Shown one piece after another: positions 1 to 11,900 of a stretch of DNA of 64,000 nt. The notes under the pieces are model-generated. The model ran no database searches and had not been told where the DNA came from. It was given only the letters and a program-made list of their open reading frames with translations. The translations under genes and the position numbers were made by a program. This DNA is from Lotus japonicus (lineage: Eukaryota > Streptophyta > Magnoliopsida > Fabales > Fabaceae): positions 43,115,176 through 43,179,175 of the forward strand of contig NC_080046.1 in assembly GCF_012489685.1 (NCBI RefSeq), in the 5' to 3' direction. Within the stretch, counting starts at the first letter, position 1. Every line of letters starts with the position of its first letter.

Positions 1-1962
1 ACCATAACAAGGCCCGAATCTCATTCGTCCTATCGAACTTTCTCAAAACTCTCAAAATAAAATCGGCATGACCTGCCCGCTATTCTCACTATTCAGAAAC
101 TCAGATTTCATTGCTAAAGCATAAATAACTCAGCACCATCAATCAACATGTCATATATCCACATAATAAGCAATAACCACATAGCACTTAGCATATAATT
201 CAATCTCAAAAACAGTCAGTAGATGAATCATCTACATTGTCAGCCGAAGCCTCAGAAAACATTTTCCCAATCATACACAAACAAGTGCATAAACAGTAAA
301 TCAAGTCGAATGCGTCGACACCTAAAGCATTAGCTAGTAAGGTAAGTTGTCCTTACCTCTAGTTATTCCAGCGTTCTCCTCAAACGTTCCTTCACAATGA
401 GCTCCTTGATCTTCAGGAAATTCTTCAAAAGAACCTTGAAAGTAAAACCACAGAATTCTATCAAAATCTATCGGAAACTAAGCTATCAATGCTCACTAAG
501 GTTACACGAAGTAGTTCATACTCCGAGGTACGATAATCTAGCGCGAAAGGACAAGTTTTCGGAAAAGGAATTTTCCCCCTCCTCCCCTATAGGGCTCGGC
601 CACTTTTCACAATTGTGGGGCTCGATTTTTCTTCGATCAAACTTGGTTCCTATGCTTTCATTAGCCGTAACTAAGGGTATTCTGAACTCGGAAAAATTAT
701 CGGATCAAAAACTGTCGCAGGGGTATTTTGGTCATGATTTTTAACTTAGAAATTTCAAAACTGAAATCCCAAAAACCAAATTTTGCAGGGACGTTACTAA
801 CGACGTTTATGACAACTAATCCTACTAACACTAAGCTAAGGCGATAGTTTTTAGCCTAAAGGTTGAAGCTTTACCTCAAAAACTCCAAAAATGGGTATTT
901 AAGGCTAAAATTGATTCCGGCGGAATTCCGGCGACATAACGGAAAATCTAATCCGGCAGAAGTGATCTTGGGCACATATAGAAGAGGTTTAGAATCAGAA
1001 ATGAAAGATTCAGGATAGTTTTGCAAAAACCCATAAACTATCCACTCAGAAAACTCTACAGAAAAGCTATGGAAAAAGCGATCAGAGGTAAGGATTAGCG
1101 ACTATACCTCGAAGCCTTGAAGCAGCAACTGATTAATCGACGATCAAGCAAGAGATGAAGAAAGACTCTTCTTCCTTCCTCTTCAATGGAGCTCGCGGGT
1201 TTGGGAGAGAAATGGAGGAGTTCTTGTAAATTTTCTCACCTTTCTTGCTATATGTAGAAGATGGAAATTCGCGGCGAAATGAAAGTTTCGCGAATCTGAT
1301 TTTTCCGGCGTCATTCTTCATGAATTCTAAGATATGTTTTGGCGAAAGAATTCCAAAACTAAAATGAGGTCTCCTTATATTTTTGGCAACAAATGCATAG
1401 TCGGTGTAAAACTATTTTACCCGATAAGTTGCTTTTTGCACCGAATGTCGGAATAGAAAACTTCCTTCGGAAGAAAGATTGAAATCATCAAGAGAAATGG
1501 GTGTACGCGTGTAGAATATCCATTTGAAGCTCTGAATAGATAAAGTCTTCATTGTCGAGAAATTCTAGGGTTTTGAAATACCAGGGATTCGGTTTCGGCA
1601 AACTTCCGATGATTGGAATCGGACGTTCGTAGATCCTAGAGTTTCGCCTCGAAACGATTGTGATATATGGAAAAAGAGAAGTTCTAACATTTCTCTGAAG
1701 ATTTTTGGAATTAACTTCCGTCGTGCCTAAAAGTGAAAATCAGCTATATACTAGGGTTTCTGACCTAGGTTAAGCGTATAACGATCGTGCTATAACTTAA
1801 ATCGACTTCGATAAAATCCTTTGACTTTTCCTGAACTTTCTCCTTCATAAATATATTTCCTTTAATAAACTTTTGTTCAGGTTTCCCTTCTCAATACGTC
1901 AAACCTAATCGTGAATGGAAATCTCTTCCACTTATTCTAAGCTTAAAAACTTGGGTCTTACA
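1..1962 (-). mobile_element. Ty3/gypsy-type LTR, cut by window start
   Basis: On the minus strand this block begins TGTAAGACCC at 1962 and runs off the window start, so at least 1.96 kb of a long LTR is present. Short stretches match the complete LTR at 53916-57430, for example around 780-830 against 56240-56300 (a shared ACGACGTTTAT core) and the phrase near 720 against 56190. The sequence just outside the end (1963 onward) is a LINE-tail and locus A repeat with no polypurine tract, so this is the outer edge of a 5' LTR or a solo LTR inserted there. No coding capacity is seen; the short ORFs inside are not conserved. The gypsy assignment is inferred from LTR termini, length and similarity to the other copy. 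Confidence 0.65.
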
Positions 1963-2216
1963 TATTATGCTTTATCTATTCAGTATACTTTTATTTTCTA
2001 AAAAATAAAAAAAATATATATGAAAAGAAAAATATTTCTTTTAATTTTGTCATAGAAATAGAGACAGCATAGATTCTTTCATAGGTGGGGTAGGTGTGTG
2101 AATGAGATCACAATTAGAGCCCGTGTAAATATATAAAAAGTGAGAAAGTGCTTAGAAGTTTAAGGAAACGTAAATCGTAATTAAACAAAAGTTTTCAAGA
2201 ACAAAAGTAATTTTTT
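1963..2216 (-). repeat. Locus A: inverted copy of the 30.8-31.0 kb repeat
   Basis: Read on the minus strand, this matches 30770-31012 almost base for base, including the stretch around a CCTACCCCAC motif and the following ATG-rich tract. The first ~40 bases are the end of the same short poly(A)-tailed insertion found at 30961-31091, here interrupted by the gypsy LTR. A related copy lies in IAMT1 intron 2 (39050-39400) and lacks that insertion. It is non-coding. Confidence 0.75.
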
Positions 2217-3806
2217 TTTGTTACAGAGGAAGATTAAAACGAAACTACGTTACACTATCAGCATACAATGCTGTCAAGACATGCAATGGAGGTTGTCTCC
2301 AAATACGGTGAGCTGAACCATCTCTCACTGCTTGCCTAGCTAGGGAGTCCGCCGCCGTGTTTCGGTCGCGACTGATCAGATCTAACCGCACGTTCCAGTC
2401 TCGGTGGAGAAGCCCTCTCAACCTCATGATAGTGTCCTTCTCCCAATAAGAAGAAACATCCATTCCCTACTGCATAACCTCCACAACTTCCCTGCAATCT
2501 GACTTGCAAAGGACAGCTTTGTGCCCAAGGCTCCAAGCATGGAGGAGCCCGTGTTCCATTGCTAGAAGCTCTGCAAGGAACGAGGAGCCCATCCCCATAC
2601 TTGCGGACACCCCGGAGATCCAATTCGAGTTCGAGTCCTGAATGATAGCACCATAGCCCATGCGATGCACCGTAGGATTCCAACTGCCGTCGACATGGAG
2701 CTGCACTTTGTTCGCTGCCGGAGCTGCGTGCTCTGAAACCGCGTTCCTGTCCGGAGCTATACCGGGCGATTGTCTCCAGCTTCGAGCATCCATGATATTC
2801 TTCCTGACTACGTACTGTAACGTCCAAGATTTTGTGCCTAGCGTGTTGTCATTCCGCCATCTCCATGCCCACCACAAAGCTGCAACTGGTAGGATATTGC
2901 AGCGATTCGACAGTAACCCCATGAGCCATATATCAAATTCTCCGCTAGTGTTGAGCCAAGACTCCTCCAAAGGTCTCGCGAGTCCGGACACCGACGAAAA
3001 ACATGGTCAACATCTTCTAAAACAGCACTGCATCTAGAACACGCCGTTGTAGTGCTCAAGTGGTTCCTGAAACGCTTCTCATTGGTTGGCAAAGCCCCCT
3101 TCCGAACGAGCCACAAGAAAAAACGAATTTTCTCAGGAATTTTGCTGCTCCAAATTCTCTTCCAGCAGCCATGATTGCCCTGCTCCTCATCACCATTCAA
3201 GAATTCATAACCAGAGGTAGTGGAGTATTTTCCATCATTCTCACCTGTCCATCGAACACGGTCCACTCCAGTAGGATTCATGGGGACAGCAACGTGGATA
3301 ATTTCCTGCGCTATCTCCGATGGAAAGATTGTGTATAGTCTCTCAAGGTTCCAAGTGCCATTTCGCCAGATATCACTTACAGTGAGCAGGGTGTCAGATA
3401 TATGAACGAACGGGACACAGGAACACAATTTACAAGTACCAAGCCAATTGCTATACCAGAAAGATGATGAACCATCTCCTAGTTGTGCGCCAAAACTAGT
3501 TGCCAAGCGATCCTTTGCTTTGATAATACCCTTCCATATATAAGAGTCACCATAATTGTAAGAACCTGTAAGTATGAGATCATTATTCAGATATTTCTGA
3601 GAAATAGCTTGCACCCAAAGCTTGTGCTGTCCATGGAGGAGGCTCTCCACCAAACATCGCCACATTATTGTTCCGCGTGCTACGTATGCCAAGACCACCA
3701 TCAGCTTTCGGCCGAATCGTTTCCTTCCAAGGTACAAGGTTCCAGCCTCTTGATTGCCCCCCCCCCCCCCCTTCGCCCAAATACAACTACGAATGCGCTT
3801 GTCCAC
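2217..3806 (-). mobile_element. 5'-truncated LINE (RT tail, zinc finger, RNase H)
   Basis: The minus strand encodes the C-terminal part of a plant non-LTR retrotransposon in several broken frames: a post-RT region (3806-3200), a zf-RVT type cysteine region (residues CSRCSAVLEDVDHVF near 3010-3060), and an RNase H domain beginning VDGSW (about 2690) with the acidic ELLAMEHG segment and a terminal NTAADSLARQ motif. It ends in a poly(A) at 2217. Frames shift between 2838-3806, 2467-2991 and 2245-2463, and a 13-C run lies near 3760, so it is dead. It sits inside locus A: compared with the 30.7 kb copy, about 48 bp of target are missing and no target-site duplication is evident. Confidence 0.85.
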
Positions 3807-4600
3807 ATAGACAAAAAAAAAAGACGTACAAATTCATGCTACTTTATTGATCCTTGGTACCGATCTCCTCCATCACCTGTCTCATATCCTCTTCCAAACT
3901 TCAACTCCTTCCCATCTCTTAGACTCTTACTACCCAATCCCTCATTCTGCCACCCCTTTACTAGTTTGTTGAATGTTCTCACACACCCAATAGGATCCTA
4001 AGTCTTAAATCATTATAGCGGCCTTTGCAGCCCTCAGCCAACATAAACAGAAGCTTAATCATACAGCCACACTTAAGTGATAGAGAACCTAACAAATCTA
4101 CAAAGTTGTTTCCTTCAACCCCTTCCTTTGTTAATAATGTAACAGTTTCTAGTTGCAGCTTAGATCTCCAATAGTCATACTTCTTCCTTCCCTATTCTTG
4201 ATTTGATGAACTATGCACCACGAGACGAGGATCTTTGGCAGAAATTGCATTGACCACACCCACATGTCAGCAGCCTGGAATTGAGTATATTAAACCATAT
4301 ATATAATATTGTATAAAAATATCATTACATTATACATATATCTATGAATTTTTCAAAATTTTTGGAAGTGCCACGTCTCTCTTATGTCCCGCCACTGTAT
4401 CAATCACCCAACTGGGTACATTATCAACAAAACTAACAGCATTATATTCCTCAACAATAAGGAGTTCATCAAATATCATCACGTTACATTATTTTTTGTC
4501 TTCTCACATGTAACTTCTTTTTTCTTCTTCCATTTTCCTTTGTCATTGTTTTCCTTTTTCAAAAGCCAACAGTAGTTCTCAAGATACCATTTCAACAAAA
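3807..4600 (-). mobile_element. Ty1/copia gag-protease fragment (locus A)
   Basis: Reverse complement of this segment matches 30330-30730: the lysine-rich post-zinc-knuckle segment (4480-4560), the start of protease around a WVIDT-like motif (near 4390-4420), and a stretch near 3830-3920. The middle, about 3930-4370, has sequence missing from the other copy. Stops interrupt all frames, so it is a remnant. Its order relative to the 1963-2216 repeat is the same as in locus B, which argues that both moved together as one duplicated block. Confidence 0.7.
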
Positions 4601-5133
4601 TATCAATGTAGAACTGATCTTTTCATCGAATAACAGTACAAACAGTACCTATAGCATTGTATCCAGATTTTATCCTTAATATATTGATGATAAATTTTTA
4701 GACCTTTAACTAAGTTATCGCCTTAAATATCACTCTATGAAACAAATTCTGAGTACTTTGACAAGTATGTTTCAATTCATTATAAGATATTGATTTCCAT
4801 TGAAAGTGTTTTGAAAGCTTGCTAAAGAAAATTCAATGGAAGAAGTCTTTCCAATGATTGTCCTCAAGAAGTCTTTCCAACTTCCAATTATTGTCTTCTC
4901 AAAAAAATTGAACTTCTATATATACATACCACAAAATGCTGGTTTAGTGAGCTACAAGCAAGTTGTTTGTTACACTAACAATCAGACTAACGAGTCATAC
5001 AAATAGGAAAAAGCCAACTTCTTGGAGAAAAGAAAGAAAGTGGGGAGTTTGCAAAAACAGAGTAGATATTCGAGGGAAGAGTATTGTCATTCCACAGCTA
5101 AATGACTAAACTAAAAAGAGTAGAACTAAGCAA
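4601..5133. other. Intergenic, FtsZ1 3' flank
   Basis: AT-rich sequence downstream of the FtsZ1 stop codon. It presumably holds the 3'UTR and poly(A) signals. No coding or repeat structure is recognised. Confidence 0.5.
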
Positions 5134-7453
5134 TTAAAAGAAGAGCTTTCGTGGGGATGCTCTAGATGCAACAGTTGATGGAATATTTGAGGCATTGAGG
5201 GGAGGGGAAGTTGCCTTGCTTTCTTGGCCCCCTGGTAATCTGTCAAGCAGCTTTGCAGCCCTTGGATCTGTTAGTAGTGTCTTCTGGAAGGACTGTGAGA
5301 AGCCAGTTGCAATCATGGTCACATGAATCTCCCCATTGTAGCGATCATCAACAACAGCCCCAAATATAATATTGGCAGAAGGATCGGCTAAACTTGTCAC
5401 GACCTATAAAATTTATTAGGTTGGAAAATCAGTAAACAAGTTCAGAAGATCAGAGAGCAAAAAGGAATGCTAAAATGCTCCTTCAGCAAGTTCTGATGAA
5501 ATACCTGAGACACTCTATTCACTTCCTGAAGAGTTATGTCTTTTCCTCCAGTAATATTATATACTATCCCAGTAGCTGACTGAATAGATGATCCAATTAA
5601 AGGAGCCAAAGTAGCCTGTTCAGCAGCTTCTTCTGCACGGTTTTTACTGGAGGAAACACCTACTCCAAGCATTGCAGTTCCAGAATCTTTCATCACAGCT
5701 TTTACATCAGCAAAATCCACATTTACAAGGCCAGGTATCTGTGAAAAGATACAACAGAAAAATCAGCCCGAGAATTAAATAAATGTCCAATTATGATAGA
5801 GGAGGAGTCGTTCAAATGAATTGGGAGAAAGGAGGTGAAGAATGATTCATGCCTCTAATGCCTCCTTGTTCTCTTTGCAATCAACCAATCAAGGGGATCA
5901 CTGAACTTTTACACTTTATAATGCCCAGACAGGAAATATGAATAAATTATTAATCAACTCACTGTTATGATGTCTGATATCCCCTGTACTCCCTGCCGTA
6001 GAACATCATCTGCAAGATGGAAAGCGTCCTGCAGCGCAGTCTGCTCATCAGCTATGTCAAGCAGACGGTCATTTGGAATCACTATAAGTGTATCCACATT
6101 TTTCTGCAGCTTTTCAATGGCTTCAAGTGCCTGGAAGAGAACGTGTAAATTTTAACCACACAAGCGCTTATCGGAGCAACACAATATCTTGGAAGAACGA
6201 AAAATAAACATCAAGCAATTGATGGAATACATGATCACACTTCAGCAATTAGAAGGGTATAAGTATAACTCATGAAAAAAAAGGGGGAATTTCAACTTTG
6301 AGCAAAATAATGAAAGCGGTATCGTGTAAGTATGTAACATTGGAAGTAGCTTCTACATACTAAGCAGCATACTAGCCTATTCTCAAGTAAGGGAAGAAAT
6401 GACACCTGCCTGTAACGATCTTTTGCGTCCTTCAAAGCTGAAGGGATATGTAACAACACCTACAGTCAAGTAACCTGCCTCCTTTGATATTTGAGCCACG
6501 ACTGGCGCAGCACCAGACCCTGTACCCCCGCCCATGCCAGCAGTTACAAACACCAAATCTGAGCCTTTAAGAGCATTAGCAATAGCTTCTTTTGATTCCT
6601 CAGCAGCTTGTTCCCCCAAAAGTGGATTCCCACCAGTACCTGCATCTCTATCAAGCAATCCGAATCAAAGGCCACATTAGAGTGAGGCTACACAGACACA
6701 AAAGTCACATAATAGTCAAAATAAATTCAAGTTACAATTGAGCACAAAGGAACCTCCTAGGCATAGAAGGCGAGCGCCTGACCTAAACCACGGGTCAGAA
6801 GTTCTCCAATTTTGATAGGATTCTCAGCAGCAGAATGCAACAGTGCTTGAGCATCAGTATTTATAGCATAAAAATCTACACCCTGGTTAGTAAAATAAAG
6901 TGCAGAAGAATTCAACATTAGCAATCAACTTAGTTACAGTGCAGCAGCAAAACACCAATAACAGCTTAGTCTACACTGTCTTCACCATGGAAGTGATTAC
7001 AAAAATTGCAACCATGATAAAAGCAACTCTCCAAAATAGAAACAAACCCAACACAGTGACCACATTGTTGATAGATAAATAAATAAAATAACTGACCCAT
7101 TTTTCAAAATTGAATAAAAAACAAAACTTGATCAGTAATTACAAAATGGGTAGGGAAAAAATGAAACCCACTTGTAATCCGCAACCAATCATGCGGTTAA
7201 CGGCATTGTTGCCGCCGCCACCAACACCGACAACCTTAATCTTGGCGTTGTCAATGGGCGCGAAGGTGCAGGTAACTGGCCCAAAACGACGTCGTAGGGG
7301 GTCTGGGGTGCTGATTCTTCTTGTTGTAGGATTTAGAGAAACGCATTTTCTGAGGGAAAAGGAGGAGGATGACAATGCATTGTGGCGAATTGGAGTGGGA
7401 ATGGAGGAGGATGAGAGAAGCTCATTAGGGTTTGTGAGGGGAAGCATTGCCAT
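5134..7453 (-). CDS. FTSZ1: Plastid division protein FtsZ1, nuclear gene, 6 exons
   Basis: Tubulin-like GTPase that assembles the stromal Z-ring in chloroplast division. Exons on the minus strand: 7453-7172, 6882-6783, 6639-6410, 6130-5963, 5738-5505, 5403-5134; all join in frame to 427 residues, close to the Arabidopsis length. The start is the ATG at 7453; an in-frame GTG six bases upstream is not used. Residues 1 to about 60 are Ser/Arg-rich and look like a transit peptide. Then come the [11 protein letters not shown] nucleotide loop, the [13 protein letters not shown] tubulin signature, and the NVDFADV synergy-loop motif. The tail ends SPRKLFF, which fits FtsZ1; I do not see the FtsZ2-type ARC6-binding tail. 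Intron 3 must use a GC donor (see findings). Promoter side carries an ACGACGTCGT palindrome. Confidence 0.97.
7286..7295. promoter_or_regulatory. ACGACGTCGT palindrome inside FtsZ1 exon 1
   Basis: Same ten-base palindrome as upstream of FtsZ1, but lying in the transit-peptide coding region. It may be chance, or an intragenic copy of the same site. Confidence 0.4.
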
Positions 7454-7660
7454 TTCCACTCTTGGTTATGGATTCTAGAGTTTTTTTCTGCAATGTGAAC
7501 AATGGGGATTAGGGTTTACGGGAAGTTAAAGATTGAGTTCAATTTTCATGTTGAGAGGTTCGTTTTCAAATGAAGCTGAAGCTAACAGAAGCATAAGCAT
7601 TTGAGTGCATAGTGACTAGTCATTGAGTGATAGGAAATGAAAGGTTTTGTGAAGATACCA

Positions 7661-7670
7661 ACGACGTCGT
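7661..7670. promoter_or_regulatory. ACGACGTCGT palindrome upstream of FtsZ1
   Basis: Perfect ten-base palindrome with an ACGT core, 208 bases upstream of the FtsZ1 ATG and followed by TT. ACGT cores are bound by plant bZIP factors (family knowledge). The promoter role is inferred from recurrence near other gene starts at 23453 and 49549. Confidence 0.45.
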
Positions 7671-7804
7671 TTATCTTTTTCCTTTTTGCACATTTTATGA
7701 TTATAATTTAATTTTGATAAAGAAAATTAATGCAGCAATTAAATTAATTCATTCTTGTAAACTTTGGAAAGAATTTCTTATTTTTAAGGAAAGTTCATCA
7801 TATC

Positions 7805-8075
7805 AATTAATTAAAATGAGTTGAGTCTACAAAGAGAGCATGCTCAGTATAAGGAGGTGGTTCACTTTACCACATATTAGAAGGAAAAGTAAAAACATTT
7901 GAGGTTAGTCTGGCTAGAGTATGAGTCACAACATTGACATGTCTTCTAACATGGCAGAAAACGATCGTAGAGAAAACAGTGAGTAAACGCTTGCAATCTT
8001 TGATGACCGGCTCAATCCTGGGGGTACTTTCCAGTTTTCAAGGCGCTAATAACAATCTCCGAGTCAGGTTGGGTA
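7805..8075 (-). pseudogene. Decayed LINE RNase H domain fragment
   Basis: The minus strand reads, with a frameshift and stops, as the end of a plant LINE RNase H domain: a DSEIVISAL-like stretch near 8045-8070, then VIKDCKRLLTVFST, then RRHVNVVTHTLARLTSN (the RH.N..AH.LAR signature with H mutated to T), then FPSNMW and a SEPPPY-like end. No intact frame spans it. It lies between FtsZ1 and the 3' end of TAF6. The overlapping plus-strand ORF at 7934-8179 is an antisense artefact. Confidence 0.65.
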
Positions 8076-8962
8076 GCGGCTATGAGGTATCACCGACCCA
8101 AGTCCAGTATTACCCTATCGACCCAGAATCCAGATTAAGTTTTGACCAGCCTCTCGAATGGTGGTTGCCATCTCAATAGTTCATCACTCGGTCGGTTATT
8201 TTTGCGAATTTATAGGAGAAATAGTTATATTTATTCACATCACAATGTAAAACTACATCTGTTTTCAACAGTTGTGTTGCTTCCCTATAGTTTCTTTAGC
8301 ATATTGGTGTAAATATTGATAGTCAGAAGAAGTTCTAGCTGAGCTTAAAACTCAGCATTTTTCAGTACTCAAGACATCTTCATTTTTTTGACAAATAACA
8401 GAAGTGAGAAAGAGTAATTTAGTTAAGACTTATAAGTATACAGATTATGAATAAGGTCCAAGTGTATCCTGTATGTATAATTTCATGATTATTGATCCAT
8501 GAAATGAGTCCTCAATGTCTTCCAAATCAATAGTTGCGTATGGTGGCTGTAATTTCAGTTCTGAATACTTCGGTACTGAAATTATGTCAGTACCATTTTA
8601 TGATAATTAATAAATAACTACCATAATTAATCATGTAATATGGCGGTTCAAAAAAAAAATCATGTAATATGGCATGAGGTGTACTAAACTTAAGTAATCT
8701 CTACTTGTTGTACCATGCTGTAAAGTATAATAGCAATATATAATCTAAACCCCTAGAATCAAGGTTGCTGCTTTGTATATAGAGAAAGTTGCACCTTTGT
8801 GTATAGAGAGAATCTATGATAAATAAATCATGCAAGACCAAAGAACACAAGAAAGAAGTAGGGTGTTCACACTAGTTTTTTCATGGGTTTAAATTTTAAA
8901 GACATCAAAGTAAAGGTTTCTATTCTAGCCTATAACGATACAAAAATTCAGTGAACTCAGCT
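8076..8962. other. Intergenic, TAF6 3' flank
   Basis: AT-rich sequence between the LINE fragment and the TAF6 stop. It includes a short A-rich direct repeat near 8635-8670 (ATCATGTAATATGGC twice). Nothing coding is recognised; part is likely the TAF6 3'UTR. Confidence 0.45.
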
Positions 8963-11900
8963 TTACAAAAATATACATGCTTCAGGTTTTGGAATAAATG
9001 ACAACACTCTTTCGCCAAATAATTCAACCACTGATGACAGCAACTGTCCTGCATCGATGTCATCCTTCCAAGCTTGAGCAAGAATGGCAGATGCTTTCGA
9101 TTGTTGACCCGCAACCTCTCTTCCTGGCATGTGATGGTCATTGGATAATTGACGACCCATTGATGACATGCCAACATTGGAAACCCCCATCATGGTGGAA
9201 TATCCACCTGTTGAACCTTGCATGTTGTCCACTGACATGGAGTTCATTGCTATTACACCCCCAGGACCATCTGTTGCAATTTTCTTCAGTGGAGGTTGCT
9301 GCTGCTGCATTAGATTGTCAGTGCTGGCTTTACGTTTACCTACATTAACTGGAGAGTACAGATAAATCATAAGAATCAGAACAACTTTTTCCAACACACG
9401 TGTCATGATGTAATTGTACGACAGTTAAAAACATGTATAGAACTGTATCTAAGTTTTGTCCAAAATTAATGTTACCTATTGTAAATTACATGGGTCCCAA
9501 AAAGAGAAAGTTTTCTTATGGAAACCTTCTCAGGAAGCATATTCATTGATTAAGAAGCACATTCATGGATTTGGCATTAAATAAGGGATACACTTCAAGG
9601 GAGCCTAATTCCACAAGATAGTGAAGCCTTCAACATGACTTCTTCAATATAACTGATACTACTAAAAGAAAATTAGATTACATATAAATTATTGGGTGAT
9701 TTAAGAATGTAAGTGTGTAATATGCGGCAAGGGCATGCTACATGCTTGACCTACCAATGAAAGTTCACTAGCAGAAGTGAATAGATGGCTTTTAGTAAAG
9801 GATCCAATATTTTTTTATTTCTGCAAACTTTTTCATGATAAATAATTGACATTTCTATAGCTTTCATATATATAAAAATTCTTCATTAACCATGATGCAA
9901 CCAACATTGAATCTTTCTCTAAGAAAAATTTAATCCCAAAAGAAACATCACATAGAAATATTATGAACAACAAAATATTAATATATTTAATATAAGCTGT
10001 ATTCTTCAAAACAGTTGATTTGTTGAAAAAATATTAGAATAATGGTTTTACATATAATTAATTTTCTGTAGTGCTGCTCACTGCAGTTAATCGACAATTT
10101 TGTTTCTATCAGAAAGAAAATGTTTCCTATTAACACCTAGTCACCTACCCCTTTATTATTTGTTTCTTGTCAGGATTTTAAGTGTGTGTGTGTGAGAGAG
10201 AGAGAGAGAGATCACAGCCATGAACGGAAGGCATCCATACAAACAAATTTATCAAATTCATTATTTTAGGAGCACGCATGTATTGGCATATTACAACAAT
10301 TAAATTCTCAAAGTGGCGAAATAAAGTCATACTTGGCATTGAAATCAAGGCTTTTCCATTGCCTCTTGAAGTGACACGGGTTGGAGGTGAGAGCAAACTG
10401 CTGAATATTTTGGCCTTTTCATGCATACATTGACCTACTGCACACTGAAAGATGACTTCAGTAAAAAAAATGTTCAAGGGAAACAAATGAATTCATGCAT
10501 CATACTCAGAATTCGGTATTCTTAATGATTGAAGAATTTAATTTGAATGTCCTCTTGGTGTTAAAAAGTTTCGCAATATCATCCAATAACATGTTGCCAC
10601 GTTTTTGAATGAGATGTTGTCCAATTAAATGTGAAAACACAACATTGGAAACTGTAAACAAAAATTGGATCAGCTTGTTAAAATTAAACTCAATTAAAAC
10701 ATTATAACTCACCAACAAGGCCCCATAAACTTGCCACGCTTCATGCCTTTTTATTTCATTTTTTTGCTTCTCAAGTTGCATTTCTGGCTCAATGAGATGC
10801 AAATACGGCTCGAGATTCGGAAGTATAAGCAAGCGCACCTACTCAAAGGGAAGGAGCATTATTCATTGGTAAGCATAACACATTTAGGAGTTCTACATCA
10901 CAAAGCATAAAATCACCCATGATCCCCAAAGAAAGAAAATTAGTTAAGGTAGCAATGATAAATATGCATTAACAACAGATGCCAATATTTTAGATGGTAA
11001 CACCATATCCTAAAAAGAAAAGAAAAAAAAATCATTATTGTCCTCAAGAACTAATCAGATGGTAAAAATAATCCATGCTTGTATTAAGATTTAATCATAG
11101 CTATCTGCATAGAGTTATTAAACCAATATCACAACGACAAGCCATCTAACAATATATTCCCCTTTAAAACACCAAGGTCAGAAGATACCATTCTTGATCC
11201 AAGAGCTGCTATTCCTTTAATTGCACCATAGTGTTGAGTTAGAGCTTTTGTAGGGTCCAAGAAAGAATGAAGAAATGTCTTCGTCACACGCGGCTGAAGA
11301 TTGTGATAAACATGCCCAAATCTGTAGAATTCCACAGACTAGGAATATAAGAACTCGAGATGTAAATGATTCATAAAAGCTTAGAATTCTTTATTGTTCC
11401 ATAGTTTTAATTTTGATACATTTAATACATCACACCTGCAATGTCAAACGGTGTAAGAAAATTTTTGTCCTTAAATCAAGGATTTGCAATCTTAAATTAT
11501 CCAGGATAGTTTAGGTATGCATATGAAGAAACCCTTCCCATCATACACCCAGTTCTACTGAAATGTGTTATTCAACCCATGATAGTCAGTATCACGCGAT
11601 AAGAATCACGATGCGGTGCGAAAACACCCCTTGGCGATGCGAATCGTGCACCAGTATCGTTCTGACTCCGGATCGCAGCTGTATCGCCTGAATCGTGTCC
11701 GAATCATTGGAAACATTTTGGCCGTGCTTATCGTCCGATTCAGGCTGTGAAATGGAGCGCCGTGTTTCCCTGTCGGGTTGTGCGACGGCCATGACCAAGT
11801 TTGCGATTTGACCTTTTTGCTTGCTCCCCCCCCCCCCGGCTAAACGCTTCAGCTCCTGTCGTTTTGAGGGCTCTTTATTATACAATAAAGAAACCTTAAA

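Noticed and set aside
5134..7453. Bacterial or organellar origin because of FtsZ
   Set aside because: Six exons, a transit-peptide-like N-terminus and plant FtsZ1 sequence show a nuclear gene.
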